Of a stretch of 64,000 bases of DNA, positions 8,347 through 18,000 are shown one piece after another (within the stretch, counting starts at the first letter, position 1; every line of letters begins with the position of its first letter). The stretch comes from Oceanospirillum sp964342385 (GTDB taxonomy: Bacteria > Pseudomonadota > Gammaproteobacteria > Pseudomonadales > Halomonadaceae): assembly GCA_964342385.1 (NCBI GenBank), contig CAYFGP010000002.1, positions 87,628-151,627 of the forward strand, read 5' to 3'. The notes beneath the pieces were generated by a model. That model was given only the letters and a program-made list of their open reading frames with translations, did no database searches and was not told the origin of the DNA. Made by a program: the position numbers and the translations under genes.

Positions 8347-10209
8347 TTAAGTTTTAAAGACCGAAACCACTTGATTCAAACCCGCTGCCTGAACAGAAAT
8401 CTCCTGACTGGTTTGTGAGTTTCTCAACACAGAACCTGCCGATTGCTCAGTAATATCGCGAATATTGGTCATATTAAGGCCTACCTCATGGGCTACTGCG
8501 CTTTGCTGACCAATAGCAACCGCTATCCTGGAAGTCATATCCAGAATCTCACTGACGTCCGTGGTAATAGCAACTAAAGCATGCTCGGCATTACCGGCTT
8601 GCTCATTGCCTTTTTGACTCTCTTCACAACACTCACGGATCAGCTGTACGATATTTTTGGTCTGATTCTGCAGCGAGCTGATGATGTCACCAATCTCCTG
8701 AGTGGCATCCTGAGTACGCCCGGCCAAAGCCCTGACCTCATCAGCAACAACAGCAAACCCCCGCCCCTGCTCACCGGCACGAGCCGCTTCGATGGCCGCA
8801 TTCAGTGCCAGCAGATTGGTCTGTTCCGCGATCTCTTGAATCACACTCAATACCGAACCAATGGTTTCACTTTCAGTGGCCAGAGCTGCGACAGAGTCTG
8901 CAGAACTATTCAAACGAGCCGATAACTGGCCAATACGATCAATGGCTTCCTGAACCTGTTGTTGACCTGTCATCGCATCATTATGAGCACCATTAACCTT
9001 AGTCGCCGCATGTTTCGTATCCTGGGAGATAGTCTCAACGGTCGATACCATCTGACTCATCGCCGTTGCCACCTGATCCGTTTCAACTTTCTGTTGCTCA
9101 ATATCCTGGGCGGTTTTACGAGCATCCTGCGATAGGGAGTCCGTAGCCAGGTTCATCGCGACAACCGCCTCGTTAACCCGACAGATCACATCCTGGAATC
9201 CTGATAGCATAGTGTTCAGTGTCTTAGCCATCTCAGTCACTTCATCCCGGCCCTCAGCTTTCACTCTCAGGCTCAGATCTTTACTGGCATGAATATTCGC
9301 CACCGCTTGCTGAATGCTCTGAATCGGCAAAAAGATAGAACGACCGATAAACCAGGCAACCGCCGAGGTTAACAGCAACATAGCTGCAAACAGAAAACTG
9401 GACCATAGCTGAGCCTGATCGAGACGTGCCAACAACAATGCTTCTACAGCAGCAATACTGTCATCCAGCAAGGATTCACTGCTTTGCACCGTGCTGCGCA
9501 TCTGCAAACGCAGACCTTCTTTGCTACTGAGCCCTAAATACTGCGCCCCTTCGACATAGTTGGTAAATTTTATCTGGTAGGTTTGTGCTAATGCCAACAG
9601 AGCCTGACGCTGTGTATCAGAAACAGACAGACCACCCAGCTGCTGAGTTAGCTGTTCATACAAGCCGTTAAACTTGCCTAGGTATTTCATATCCAGTCGA
9701 AGCATAAAATCTTTTTCTGCCCGACGTAACTGCAGCATGGTCACCAGAATGGCATCCGCATTCAGTTTTTTCAGCTCTGATTCAATGCCGTGCACGGCAG
9801 CACGCAGCTCTCCTGTATAACCGGATTTATGATCCAGTCCCATCTGTTCAGTCGCTTTGACGACTTGATGATAGAGATCCTGATAACGGGCAAAGGTCTG
9901 GCTCAGATTATTCAGTTCCGGCAGAGCCATATCATAACGCTCCAGCAGCTGCTGAATATTACTGAGATTAACCGTCATGTTCTGATAGGTCTGATCAAAC
10001 CGATCCAGATACTTCAGATCTTTTCGAGCCATAAAATCTTTTTCATGACGGCGCAACTGCAACATATCTTTTTGCAAACGCAAAGTGTGAGCCTTTCCCT
10101 GGCTTAACTCTTTTACTGAAGACAATGTATAAGAAAACAAGACAAACATGGTGGCCATCGCAGCAATAACCACCAACGCATTTAGTGTTAATTTATGTCG
10201 GATTAGCAT
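8347..10209 (-). CDS. Methyl-accepting chemotaxis protein with HBM sensor domain
   Basis: This 620-residue chemoreceptor has TM1 (residues about 10-30), a periplasmic helical bimodular sensor (about 35-260), TM2 (about 270-290), a HAMP domain (IFLPIQSIQQAVANI onwards) and a methyl-accepting signalling domain. The hairpin tip contains EIAEQTNLLALNAAIEAARA and GRGFAVVADEVRALA, which bind CheA and CheW. The sensor carries two LRR.EKDFM.R.D..YL motifs, one per helical bundle. HBM receptors such as McpS of Pseudomonas putida sense organic acids; the ligand here is not predictable. GAGGA lies 9 nt before the ATG. It is probably monocistronic. Confidence 0.95.
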   Translation of the reverse strand: MLIRHKLTLNALVVIAAMATMFVLFSYTLSSVKELSQGKAHTLRLQKDMLQLRRHEKDFMARKDLKYLDRFDQTYQNMTVNLSNIQQLLERYDMALPELNNLSQTFARYQDLYHQVVKATEQMGLDHKSGYTGELRAAVHGIESELKKLNADAILVTMLQLRRAEKDFMLRLDMKYLGKFNGLYEQLTQQLGGLSVSDTQRQALLALAQTYQIKFTNYVEGAQYLGLSSKEGLRLQMRSTVQSSESLLDDSIAAVEALLLARLDQAQLWSSFLFAAMLLLTSAVAWFIGRSIFLPIQSIQQAVANIHASKDLSLRVKAEGRDEVTEMAKTLNTMLSGFQDVICRVNEAVVAMNLATDSLSQDARKTAQDIEQQKVETDQVATAMSQMVSTVETISQDTKHAATKVNGAHNDAMTGQQQVQEAIDRIGQLSARLNSSADSVAALATESETIGSVLSVIQEIAEQTNLLALNAAIEAARAGEQGRGFAVVADEVRALAGRTQDATQEIGDIISSLQNQTKNIVQLIRECCEESQKGNEQAGNAEHALVAITTDVSEILDMTSRIAVAIGQQSAVAHEVGLNMTNIRDITEQSAGSVLRNSQTSQEISVQAAGLNQVVSVFKT

Positions 10210-10439
10210 GGGGGAAATTCCTCATCATGTCACAGCTCTTTGGCTGTGTTCGATACAGGGCAAGCATCTTCTCACTCAAAACACTTGTTTTAAGTAGTTA
10301 CTCCACACCAATTGTTACACTTATGTTACAAATTTACTACAGTACTGCAGAACTAAAATGGAGCTTATGGTCTACACCCTCATACTTCTAAAGATAGACT
10401 ATTTTTCTAAAGCTCCATTTTATTCAGCTCTAAAACGAC
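10210..10439. other. Intergenic region upstream of the chemoreceptor
   Basis: Together with the terminator at 10440-10470 and the tail to 10550, this forms a 341-bp gap between the permease stop and the chemoreceptor start. It must hold the chemoreceptor promoter. A sigma-28-type promoter was looked for on the minus strand, but no good match was found. The main structured content is the 69-bp inverted repeat at 10354-10422. Confidence 0.45.
10354..10422. repeat. 69-bp inverted-repeat element (MITE-like or long hairpin)
   Basis: Perfect 13-bp terminal inverted repeats, TAAAATGGAGCTT and AAGCTCCATTTTA, bound a 69-bp segment. A weaker inner dyad (ATGGTCTA/TAGACTAT, 7 of 8) extends the pairing. 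It lies upstream of the chemoreceptor gene, next to the permease terminator. No target-site duplication is evident, so a mobile origin is only a guess. Confidence 0.5.
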
Positions 10440-10470
10440 AAAACCCCTTGGAGATGATCCAAGGGGTTTT
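10440..10470 (-). terminator. Rho-independent terminator of the permease gene
   Basis: A 13-bp stem, AAAACCCCTTGGA/TCCAAGGGGTTTT, has a 5-nt loop and is flanked by T-rich sequence on either strand. It lies 80 bp beyond the permease stop codon. Confidence 0.85.
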
Positions 10471-10550
10471 GTTTTTACTGTGACGACTCACTCAGCACTT
10501 CTTATAACAGATCTTTTCATAACATAAGTCATGCCTTTTGGAGTGATCAA

Positions 10551-11927
10551 TTAGTCAACACTGGCCGCATTCTCTTCTACATGAATCGGCTCTTCCGGCT
10601 TAGCATTTTTATTGGCACGGTATTCGATCAGGAAGTACAACACCAGACCAGTTCCCAAGCCCCAGGCTGCACCGTGTACCGCCAGTACGACGCCCATCAG
10701 GCCAGCTACACCCATAGAGGTTGCGTTATCGATCTGCTCAACCGCTACTGCGATACACAGGTAACCGGTGATCAACAGAGTAATCGACAGTGCAATCGGC
10801 AGTACCGGCTTAAACAGGGTGATCAGCGGCAGAATAAACAGTGCAATAAAGCCTACAATCCAGAAGATACCCGCACCTGAATAGATGGTATCCATAGCGC
10901 TACGGCCGTAACGATAACGCTCCGCAATTGTCGCCATCGCACCGGTAAACAGAGGACCCGCCAGACCTGGATAAGGTGCAAAGAACGAGTGCATCAGGTT
11001 ACGCAGACCGGTTACCAGGTGTACACGATCCACATCCACTTCAATCTTCTCATCTGGACGCAGGTGATCCACACGGCTCAGCAGACTCTGACCAACAATG
11101 ATGTCACCGAAGGCGATGATATAAGCGATAATCGCCGTTGGAATCGCCGCAATCATCAGATCAATACCTGGCATACCAATGGTGAACGGCAGGTAATCCC
11201 AGATGGCAGTGAAGTTAGGACTGGAGATACCAAATTCCACTTCCGGCAGTTTGTACTCACCGGCGCCCCAACCAATGGCCATAGCGATCAGCATGCCTGG
11301 TACCATACCGTAACCGGCAATGGTCTTGGCCCAACGATGAGTCTCAACCCAATCACGGAAAGACAGAGAGAAGAGTACAAATGCAGTAATCAGTGCGCCC
11401 AGGCCCAGAGAGATCGGCGTATTGTAAGCACGGCCACCTTCACTGATCTCACCGGTAATCGCCGCAATACCGGCACCCAGCAAGATACCTGCTTTGATGG
11501 AGTTAGGAATGGCGTTCACCAGCTTGGAGCCTAAACGGGTCACCCCCATAAACAGGAAGACAGCAGTCACCATCAGCTGTAGTGCTACCAATGCCTTAAT
11601 GGCATCTGGCCCCGGCTCAAAGCCGCCAATAAATAACAACACCACGGGGATGGCCGGTGTAATCCAACCCGGTACAAAGGGCACACCTAACAAGTTAGGC
11701 AGCATAAAGCCGATACCACAGATCACCACATAAGCCAGTGCCACATCGTATGGCAGGCCCAAGTATTTCTGCAGCAGGGGAATCATGGCCATACCGACCA
11801 CAAACATCACCATGCCCTGAACCGTTTCTGCCAGTTCCCAGCGATAGTGAATAAAAGGAAGACGTATTTTAAATGGCCCGGCAGGCCAGTACGGATGTTC
11901 ATCTCCGTGGTTGCGTTTTAATAGCAC
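10551..11927 (-). CDS. NCS2-type (xanthine/uracil-like) permease
   Basis: This polytopic inner-membrane protein of about 458 residues has a dozen or more hydrophobic segments. Its composition and pattern fit the nucleobase:cation symporter 2 (SLC23-like) fold, including an amphipathic lead-in (ELAETVQGMVMFVVGMAMIP), the short motif ITGEISEGG and a helix with AIPTAIIAYIIAFGDIIVGQ. The C-terminal tail is charged. Substrate cannot be fixed; purines, pyrimidines or another weak acid are possible. GTG codons at 11933 and 11927 could both start it; AGGT sits 6 nt before the second, so that one is used. It has its own terminator and a long structured upstream region. Confidence 0.7.
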   Translation of the reverse strand: MLLKRNHGDEHPYWPAGPFKIRLPFIHYRWELAETVQGMVMFVVGMAMIPLLQKYLGLPYDVALAYVVICGIGFMLPNLLGVPFVPGWITPAIPVVLLFIGGFEPGPDAIKALVALQLMVTAVFLFMGVTRLGSKLVNAIPNSIKAGILLGAGIAAITGEISEGGRAYNTPISLGLGALITAFVLFSLSFRDWVETHRWAKTIAGYGMVPGMLIAMAIGWGAGEYKLPEVEFGISSPNFTAIWDYLPFTIGMPGIDLMIAAIPTAIIAYIIAFGDIIVGQSLLSRVDHLRPDEKIEVDVDRVHLVTGLRNLMHSFFAPYPGLAGPLFTGAMATIAERYRYGRSAMDTIYSGAGIFWIVGFIALFILPLITLFKPVLPIALSITLLITGYLCIAVAVEQIDNATSMGVAGLMGVVLAVHGAAWGLGTGLVLYFLIEYRANKNAKPEEPIHVEENAASVD

Positions 11928-12681
11928 AGTCACACCTGTTAATTAAATTTATTGTTGCTAAGCAGCCAAACAAAAACACCTGGATCGAGCGGTCATTTCA
12001 CTGACAACTGGATTAAGAAGGGCTAAAAACGTGCTTGGCAATGCATCTTGAAGCAGAGACTAAAAAGAGGCTGTGCTTGCGCCAGATTCTATTTGGCATT
12101 CACACTCGTTTTCCCAGAATTCGCTTCACATAACGCCTACGGTTTTATGATTATCGTGTGGGCAGGTCGCTACGATGGCGTTGTTTTACTGCCTTTTCGC
12201 AAACGCAACATATTAGACCTTGGTCCGATAAAAAAATGACTTCAAAGTCATATATCAGCTATTAAAATCAATGACTTAAAGGTCACAAATCAACCTACCA
12301 GACGGAAGGCTACAAACGGTAAGGGCTCAAGCACTTTCTAACAAACGTTTGAATTACAATTTCAACGGCAATGGCTAGAAAAACAACCTAAGACCAATGT
12401 ATAAGCGTGATAATCTGGTTTACAAGCAGTGACTAACAAGTCATTAAAAACAATAAGTTGCAGAGTTTTTACTCCGTCATCTCCCTGTAACCCTCAGGTA
12501 ATATTCAGATCCTCTGTCAGTACTCAAAACAGCATTCAAAATGCATATGCCAGACTGATCACAGCAACCTTTCTAACACCCCACGGTCACAAAAAGATCA
12601 TCCAGGCTTTTTTCTGTCGCTACCGGTGTTATGCTTATGTCATAGACACTTATTAATATCTTAAGAAACAGAGAGTTATAA
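11928..12681. other. 750-bp regulatory gap between permease and yfcL
   Basis: No gene is supported here. Small open frames at 12048-12239 and 12429-12656 lack ribosome binding sites and recognisable products. The stretch contains three 14-bp palindromes of form TGACT-N4-AGTCA and one CAAACGTTTG dyad at 12343-12352. It must hold the divergent promoters of the permease and yfcL. Its length and the repeated dyads suggest regulation of the permease. Confidence 0.55.
12236..12443. promoter_or_regulatory. Three TGACT-N4-AGTCA palindromes, candidate operators
   Basis: The sites are TGACTTCAAAGTCA at 12237-12250, TGACTTAAAGGTCA at 12272-12285 (one mismatch) and TGACTAACAAGTCA at 12430-12443. The first two are 35 bp apart. 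The recurrence of the same 14-bp dyad in one intergenic region, upstream of a transporter, suggests binding by a dimeric regulator. No regulator is encoded beside them. Confidence 0.45.
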
Positions 12682-12948
12682 ATGGACAGCTTCAGTGCTC
12701 GCGCTGACCAACTATCAGACACATTACGCCAGATGGAACAAAGTGCTGGCGACGATCAACTATTTGCACTGGGATATCTCATCCCCCAGTTAACTCTGGT
12801 AGCCGAATATGTTGAACCGGAAGACAATTTTGATGCGTGTTTTACCCGCTGGTTACATCAGGTCTTTGATGATGACCAGATGGTTGAAGAGGATCGCCAA
12901 CAAATATTAGCGCTTTGGCAACAGGCGATTACCTTAGCCGACCAGTAA
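12682..12948 (+). CDS. yfcL: YfcL-family small protein
   Basis: This 88-residue acidic, mostly helical protein has no membrane segment or signal peptide. The central motif DDQLFALGYLIPQLTLV matches the YfcL family (E. coli YfcL has DELFASGYLRGHLTLA at the same place), and length is as expected. Function of the family is unknown. It lies 40 bp before ppnN and is probably co-transcribed with it. Confidence 0.8.
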   Translation: MDSFSARADQLSDTLRQMEQSAGDDQLFALGYLIPQLTLVAEYVEPEDNFDACFTRWLHQVFDDDQMVEEDRQQILALWQQAITLADQ

Positions 12949-12988
12949 ATCGCAACCGGTTCACGGCTCCAGGGATAAGGAGTAGATA

Positions 12989-14368
12989 ATGAGCTATACA
13001 AATCAAGGTATCGATACTGTCGTTTCCCCGGAAGGCAGTCTGGAAGTTTTATCGCAAAGCGAAGTGAACCGCTTAAAGTCCACATCCGAAAATGGTCAGT
13101 ATGAACTGCTGCGCGGTTGCGCCCTGGCGGTACTCAACTGCGGCAGCCATACCGACGACAGTAAAGCGATTCTGGAGCAGAACCGAAACTTTGATATCGA
13201 AGTACTGCAACAGGATCGCGGTGTTAAGCTCAAACTTACTCAAGCACCCGCCAGTGCTTTTGTTGAAGGCCTGATGATTCGTGGTATTCGCGAACACCTC
13301 TCCTCCGTTCTACGGGATATCGTTTATGTCAGTAATGAGATTGAACATAACGACCGCTTTGATCTGGAGGATTCTGAAGGCATTACCAATGCCATCTTCC
13401 ATATTCTGCGTAACTCAGGCACTCTGAAGGCCAGTCAAAAACCCAGCATTGTCGTCTGTTGGGGTGGTCACTCGATCAGCCGTGAAGAGTACGACTATAC
13501 CAAGGAAGTAGGCCACGAAATGGGTCTTAGAGGGTTGAATATCTGCACCGGCTGTGGTCCGGGAGCCATGAAGGGACCGATGAAAGGCGCTAATCTCGCT
13601 CACGCGAAGCAGCGTATTCCCGATGGTCGTTATCTGGGAATTTCCGAACCCGGAATTATTGCCGCTGAGTCCCCCAACCCTATCGTCAATGAGCTGGTGA
13701 TCATGCCTGATATCGAAAAACGACTGGAAGCCTTTGTGCGCACTGGTCACGGTATTGTGGTCTTCCCAGGCGGTGCTGGCACAGCAGAAGAGATCCTTTA
13801 CCTGCTAGGTATTCTGCTCAACCCACACAATGATGACCAACCCTTCCCGGTGATTTTTACCGGGCCCGCTAGCAGTCAGGAGTACTGGCAGCAACTGGAT
13901 CAGTTTATTGCTCTGACTCTGGGACCCAAAGCCCAGAAACGCTACCGCATCATTATTGATGATTCTGAACAGGTTGCTCGTGAAATGGCAGCCGGTATTC
14001 AGCGGGTCGAAGAGTTCCGTCGGGCTAATCACGATTCTTTCTATTTCAACTGGCGTTTAAAGATCAGTCCGGAATTTCAGCAACCTTTTGACCCCAGCCA
14101 CGAAAATATGGCGGCATTAGATATAAATTTAAATCAAGAAACTCATAGACTTGCCGCTAACTTACGTAGGGTTTTTTCCGGAATCGTTGCCGGTAATGTG
14201 AAAGCCACAGGGATTACTGCCATTGAGCAGTTTGGTCCGTTCCAGATCAATGGTACAAAAGAGATCATGCAACCGCTTGACTCTCTGTTACAATCATTTG
14301 TTCAACAACAGCGGATGAAGTTGCCTGGAAGCAAGTATAATCCCTGTTATGAGATAGCTCAGCAGTGA
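12989..14368 (+). CDS. ppnN: Nucleotide 5'-monophosphate nucleosidase PpnN
   Basis: This 459-residue LOG-family enzyme hydrolyses purine and pyrimidine nucleoside monophosphates to base and ribose-5-phosphate. In E. coli PpnN (YgdH) is a (p)ppGpp-regulated enzyme. The central Rossmann-like domain has VCWGGHSISREEYDYTKEVG, GCGPGAMKGPMKGA and the signature VVFPGGAGTAEEILYLLG. Extra N- and C-terminal domains of about 140 and 90 residues are typical of PpnN and absent from short LOG proteins. An AAGGAG lies 7 nt before the ATG. Nucleotide salvage would fit a nucleobase-type permease in the neighbourhood, but that link is inference. Confidence 0.93.
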   Translation: MSYTNQGIDTVVSPEGSLEVLSQSEVNRLKSTSENGQYELLRGCALAVLNCGSHTDDSKAILEQNRNFDIEVLQQDRGVKLKLTQAPASAFVEGLMIRGIREHLSSVLRDIVYVSNEIEHNDRFDLEDSEGITNAIFHILRNSGTLKASQKPSIVVCWGGHSISREEYDYTKEVGHEMGLRGLNICTGCGPGAMKGPMKGANLAHAKQRIPDGRYLGISEPGIIAAESPNPIVNELVIMPDIEKRLEAFVRTGHGIVVFPGGAGTAEEILYLLGILLNPHNDDQPFPVIFTGPASSQEYWQQLDQFIALTLGPKAQKRYRIIIDDSEQVAREMAAGIQRVEEFRRANHDSFYFNWRLKISPEFQQPFDPSHENMAALDINLNQETHRLAANLRRVFSGIVAGNVKATGITAIEQFGPFQINGTKEIMQPLDSLLQSFVQQQRMKLPGSKYNPCYEIAQQ

Positions 14369-14419
14369 CTGGAAACAACATTGACGTCCTGCAGAGCACT
14401 AAGAATTAGAAGGATTCAT

Positions 14420-14437
14420 ATGGCTACGAACCTGTAG
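14420..14437 (+). promoter_or_regulatory. Five-codon mini-ORF inside a hairpin
   Basis: ATG-GCT-ACG-AAC-CTG-TAG follows a good ribosome binding site (AGAAGGA). The coding bases form a hairpin, GGCTAC/GTAGCC around a 6-nt loop. It precedes the small membrane protein gene by 21 bp. It may be a leader peptide or chance. Confidence 0.3.
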
Positions 14438-14458
14438 CCATTGCACTTGGGGTCATCA

Positions 14459-14725
14459 ATGGCAGATATGAACAAGCTGAAGCAAGATGCACTTCGGCGA
14501 AAACAAGAGTTTGAAGATAAAAAAAGGTCGGAAGAGTTCCGCAAGCAGAAGAATAGAAGCGTTAAGTCCGGTAGGCAAAAGCGCGAAAAAGCAGCTGCTG
14601 CCGCAAAACAAAAACAGGGCATGCAGAAGAAAAAGCCGAAAAAGAGCCCCGCTCGTTGGGTGGTCGATATTCTGCTGGTGCTGGGTGCCCTCCTTCTATT
14701 AATCGTACTGTTTAACCCCTACTGA
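14459..14725 (+). CDS. Small basic single-pass membrane protein
   Basis: This is an 88-residue hypothetical protein. Residues 1-60 are highly charged, rich in Lys, Arg and Glu (LKQDALRRKQEFEDKKRSEE), and likely helical. Residues about 64-86 form one membrane helix (WVVDILLVLGALLLLIVLF) that ends the protein at NPY. The topology is probably tail-anchored with a positive cytoplasmic region. I do not recognise a family. The ATG at 14459 follows GGGG; an in-frame TTG at 14441 is less likely. Confidence 0.7.
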   Translation: MADMNKLKQDALRRKQEFEDKKRSEEFRKQKNRSVKSGRQKREKAAAAAKQKQGMQKKKPKKSPARWVVDILLVLGALLLLIVLFNPY

Positions 14726-15034
14726 TCTTTTATCTTCTCTGCCAGACGGTTGGATAGCGGCTTGTTATCCAACACGGTCTGACTCTTCTATCTGGTAGTC
14801 GACCTGACCAAAGCACACCACGACAAGTTTAATCTCACGCACTATCCTGTAAGGGAACTCATTAACATCAGGTGGAAAGCGGTTGATTAAATTCGTATAT
14901 TCCTAATCCATGATCTTATATACCTATGAAGTGAACTGAATCAAAATAATAAGAAAGTACCGACAGAATAGGTCTCTTCTTTCTATTAGTTTTCCCTATT
15001 CTGATACAACGTTTACCGTGACCAAGGGTTCAGC
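14726..15034. other. Intergenic region upstream of the hybrid kinase
   Basis: A hairpin at 14744-14781 (core GTTGGATA/TATCCAAC with imperfect outer pairing CAGAC/GTCTG) lies 20 bp after the membrane-protein gene and may end its transcript, though no T-run follows. The remaining 250 bp is AT-rich and should hold the kinase promoter. Nothing else was recognised. Confidence 0.5.
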
Positions 15035-18000
15035 ATGGTGCCATTTGACTTAATACTTGCTCTACTGACAGGTTTTCTGGCCTGTGGCTTGATGGTCTAC
15101 ATCAAGGATAGATATTGGGACACAAAGCCTGCTGATAATGAGCAAGAGATCCACCTGCAGTCTATTCTCGACACCGCAGTTGATGGCATCATCTGTATTG
15201 ATCTGCAAGGTATTATTATCCGCTTTAACCCCGCTGCTGAGCGCTTGTTTGGTTATTCCAGCCAGGAAGTGATGGGCACCAATATCTCTATGCTGATGCC
15301 TGAACCCTACCGCAGCCAGCACGATAGTTTTCTGAAAAATTACTTAAATAAACGCAGTGAAACAGATGCCTCCAGCCGAGCCGTGGGTTTAGGCCGAGAA
15401 GTCGTGGGACTGAAAAAGACAGGGGAAACCTTTCCCTTGTATCTGGCCGTAAGTGAAGTCATTACCGATCAGAAAATCTTCTATACCGGTATCGTCAGAG
15501 ATTTAACGGAAGAAAAACGCAACAAGCACGCTCTGCAAGAAAAAACCGATTACTTTAACGCTCTGATCAACAACTCTTCTGAGTTATTGGCCATTCTGGA
15601 TCTGGAAGGCCGGGTTATCGTTGCCAATCAGATTGCCCTGAATATTGCCCAACAAAGTTTGGAGAATCTGAAAGATACCTATTTCTGGCAAGGTCCCTGG
15701 TGGCACCATGATGGCAGTCAACAAATGAGGGTCAAACAGGCCCTGGATAAAGCAGCAAAAGGGATCAGTTCCCACTTTGAAGTTACTCATAAAGATCCTT
15801 TTGGCCGAACGCTATACATAGACTTCAAGCTCACACCTATTTTTGATAATCAAGGTAAGGTGATCCTGCTATTGCCGGAAGGTACGGATATCACCCCGCT
15901 AAAAAAAGCTGAAAGTAAATTATCTCACGCTCTGGATGAACAAGATGCCATCCTGAACAGCCAACCCGGTGGTGTAATCAAGCTCAGCGCCGATGGTACT
16001 CTGCTCTACGTCAATCAGGGTTTTAGGGATCTCTATGATTTTCCTGCCACTCTGGCTCAGGCAGGTCGTCCTATTCAGGATATTTTTCACTTTATGGCTA
16101 ATCGAGGAGATCTGGGCCAAGGAGAAGAAGATCTCTTGGTTGAACAGGCTCTGGCTAACTTGCAACAGCATAAAGATTCCAGTTACCAACGCAGTCTAGC
16201 AAATGGCCGGGTCTTGGAGATTTTCTGCAATGAGGTCTCGGATCAGGGCAGTATTCTGACCATTGTTGATATCACCCAGAAAAACCAGGCTCAGGAACAG
16301 ATGTTTTGCCTGATGGAATCCAGTCCTGTAGGGGCTGCCGTTGTTAGAGAAAACGGTGAACTGGCCTACTGTAACCAAGCCTTACTTGATCTGCTCAGTT
16401 ACTCCTCAGAAGAGCTATTAGGCCATAAAGCGATTAATCTGTTTGCCGAAAGCTGTGATCTCCCCAATCTCATGCAGCGCCTGGAAGGCAATGATCAACT
16501 GCTGGATATCGATACCAAGCTAAAAACCCGTGATGGCTCCCAGCTCTGGGGAGAACTCTCGATCTATAAAGCAGAGTACGATGACAAGCCCGCCTACTTC
16601 GCCTGGTTATACGATATTACCCAGCGAAAAGAGGCCGAGCAGACTCTGGCACAAGCAAAAGAAGCTGCAGATAACGCCAACCAGATGAAGAGTGATTTCC
16701 TGGCCAATATGAGCCATGAGATCCGTACACCGATGAATGCCATTATCGGCTTAAGCCAACTGGCCTACGAAAATGATCCGGATTCCAATCAGGCCAACTA
16801 TCTGGATACTATTCATCAATCGGCTAAAGGCCTGTTGGGCATTATCAACGATATTCTCGACTTCTCTAAAATCGAAGCCGGAAAGCTGGATATCGAAGCC
16901 TCTCCCTTTGATCTGGATGAAGTGATCGAATACCTGGCCCGTATGACCAGCTTGAAAGCGGAAGAGAAAGGCCTGGAACTCTTGTTCTCCTTCCCAACCG
17001 ATATACCACGCCTCTTGGTTGGCGACTCCCTGCGCCTGGGCCAGATATTACTGAATCTCTGTACCAATGCCATCAAGTTCACCGATTACGGTGAGGTGCT
17101 GGTTCAAGCCAAAGTTGAGCTCCTGAACGGGCAAAATATCCAACTGCATTTTGAGGTAAAAGATACAGGCATCGGTATGTCACAAGAACAGATTGACAGT
17201 CTGTTTAAGCCGTTTACCCAAGCTGATGCCTCCACAACACGCCGTTTTGGCGGTACAGGTCTGGGGTTAGCCATCTCCAAACATCTGGTTGAACAGATGG
17301 GTGGACAGCTCAGTGTGGACAGCCAGCTTGGCCAGGGCAGCTGCTTTAGTTTCAGTATTCAATGCCAGAAACAACCGGATACCCAGCAGAAAAATATGCT
17401 GCTGGATGATGTCGATAACCTGAAGGTGTTGGTCGCTGATGATAATGAACACGCCAGAGAGATCATTGGCACCATGATCACCAGCTTTGGCTTTCAGGTT
17501 GATTATGCTCACAACGGTAATCAGGCGCTCTCTATGCTAACTCAGTCTGATTCGGCCTATGACCTGGCTGTCATTGACTGGCAGATGCCTGATCTTGAAG
17601 GCACTGAGTTGATCCAACGCTATCAGGATACTCCACAAGACAAACATACCCGTTGTATTCTAGTAACAGCCCATGGTCGCCAATCCTTTGGCTGGCTGCG
17701 CAAGCAACCTGGTGTCGCCGATCTTATCTTGAAACCGGTTAATGCCTCCCTATTACTAGACAGCATGGCAAATCTTCTGGGAGCGGATCAGATTCATCGT
17801 GCAAGTAAACAGAGTCATATTCAGGATTACTGCCAGCAGCTGGCCAGCATTGCAGGGGCACGTGTTCTGGTGGCAGAAGATAATATGATCAATCAACAGG
17901 TCGCCCTGGAATTATTGGAAAAACGCGGTATGCGGGTCACCCTGGCAAACAATGGCTGGGAAGCCGTGGAGTATCTAAAAGAAGAAACCTTTGATCTGAT

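Noticed and set aside
12048..12656. Two small plus-strand open frames in the permease-yfcL gap
   Set aside because: There is no ribosome binding site, and products are rich in Cys, Phe and Arg with no recognisable motif. The region is better explained as regulatory.
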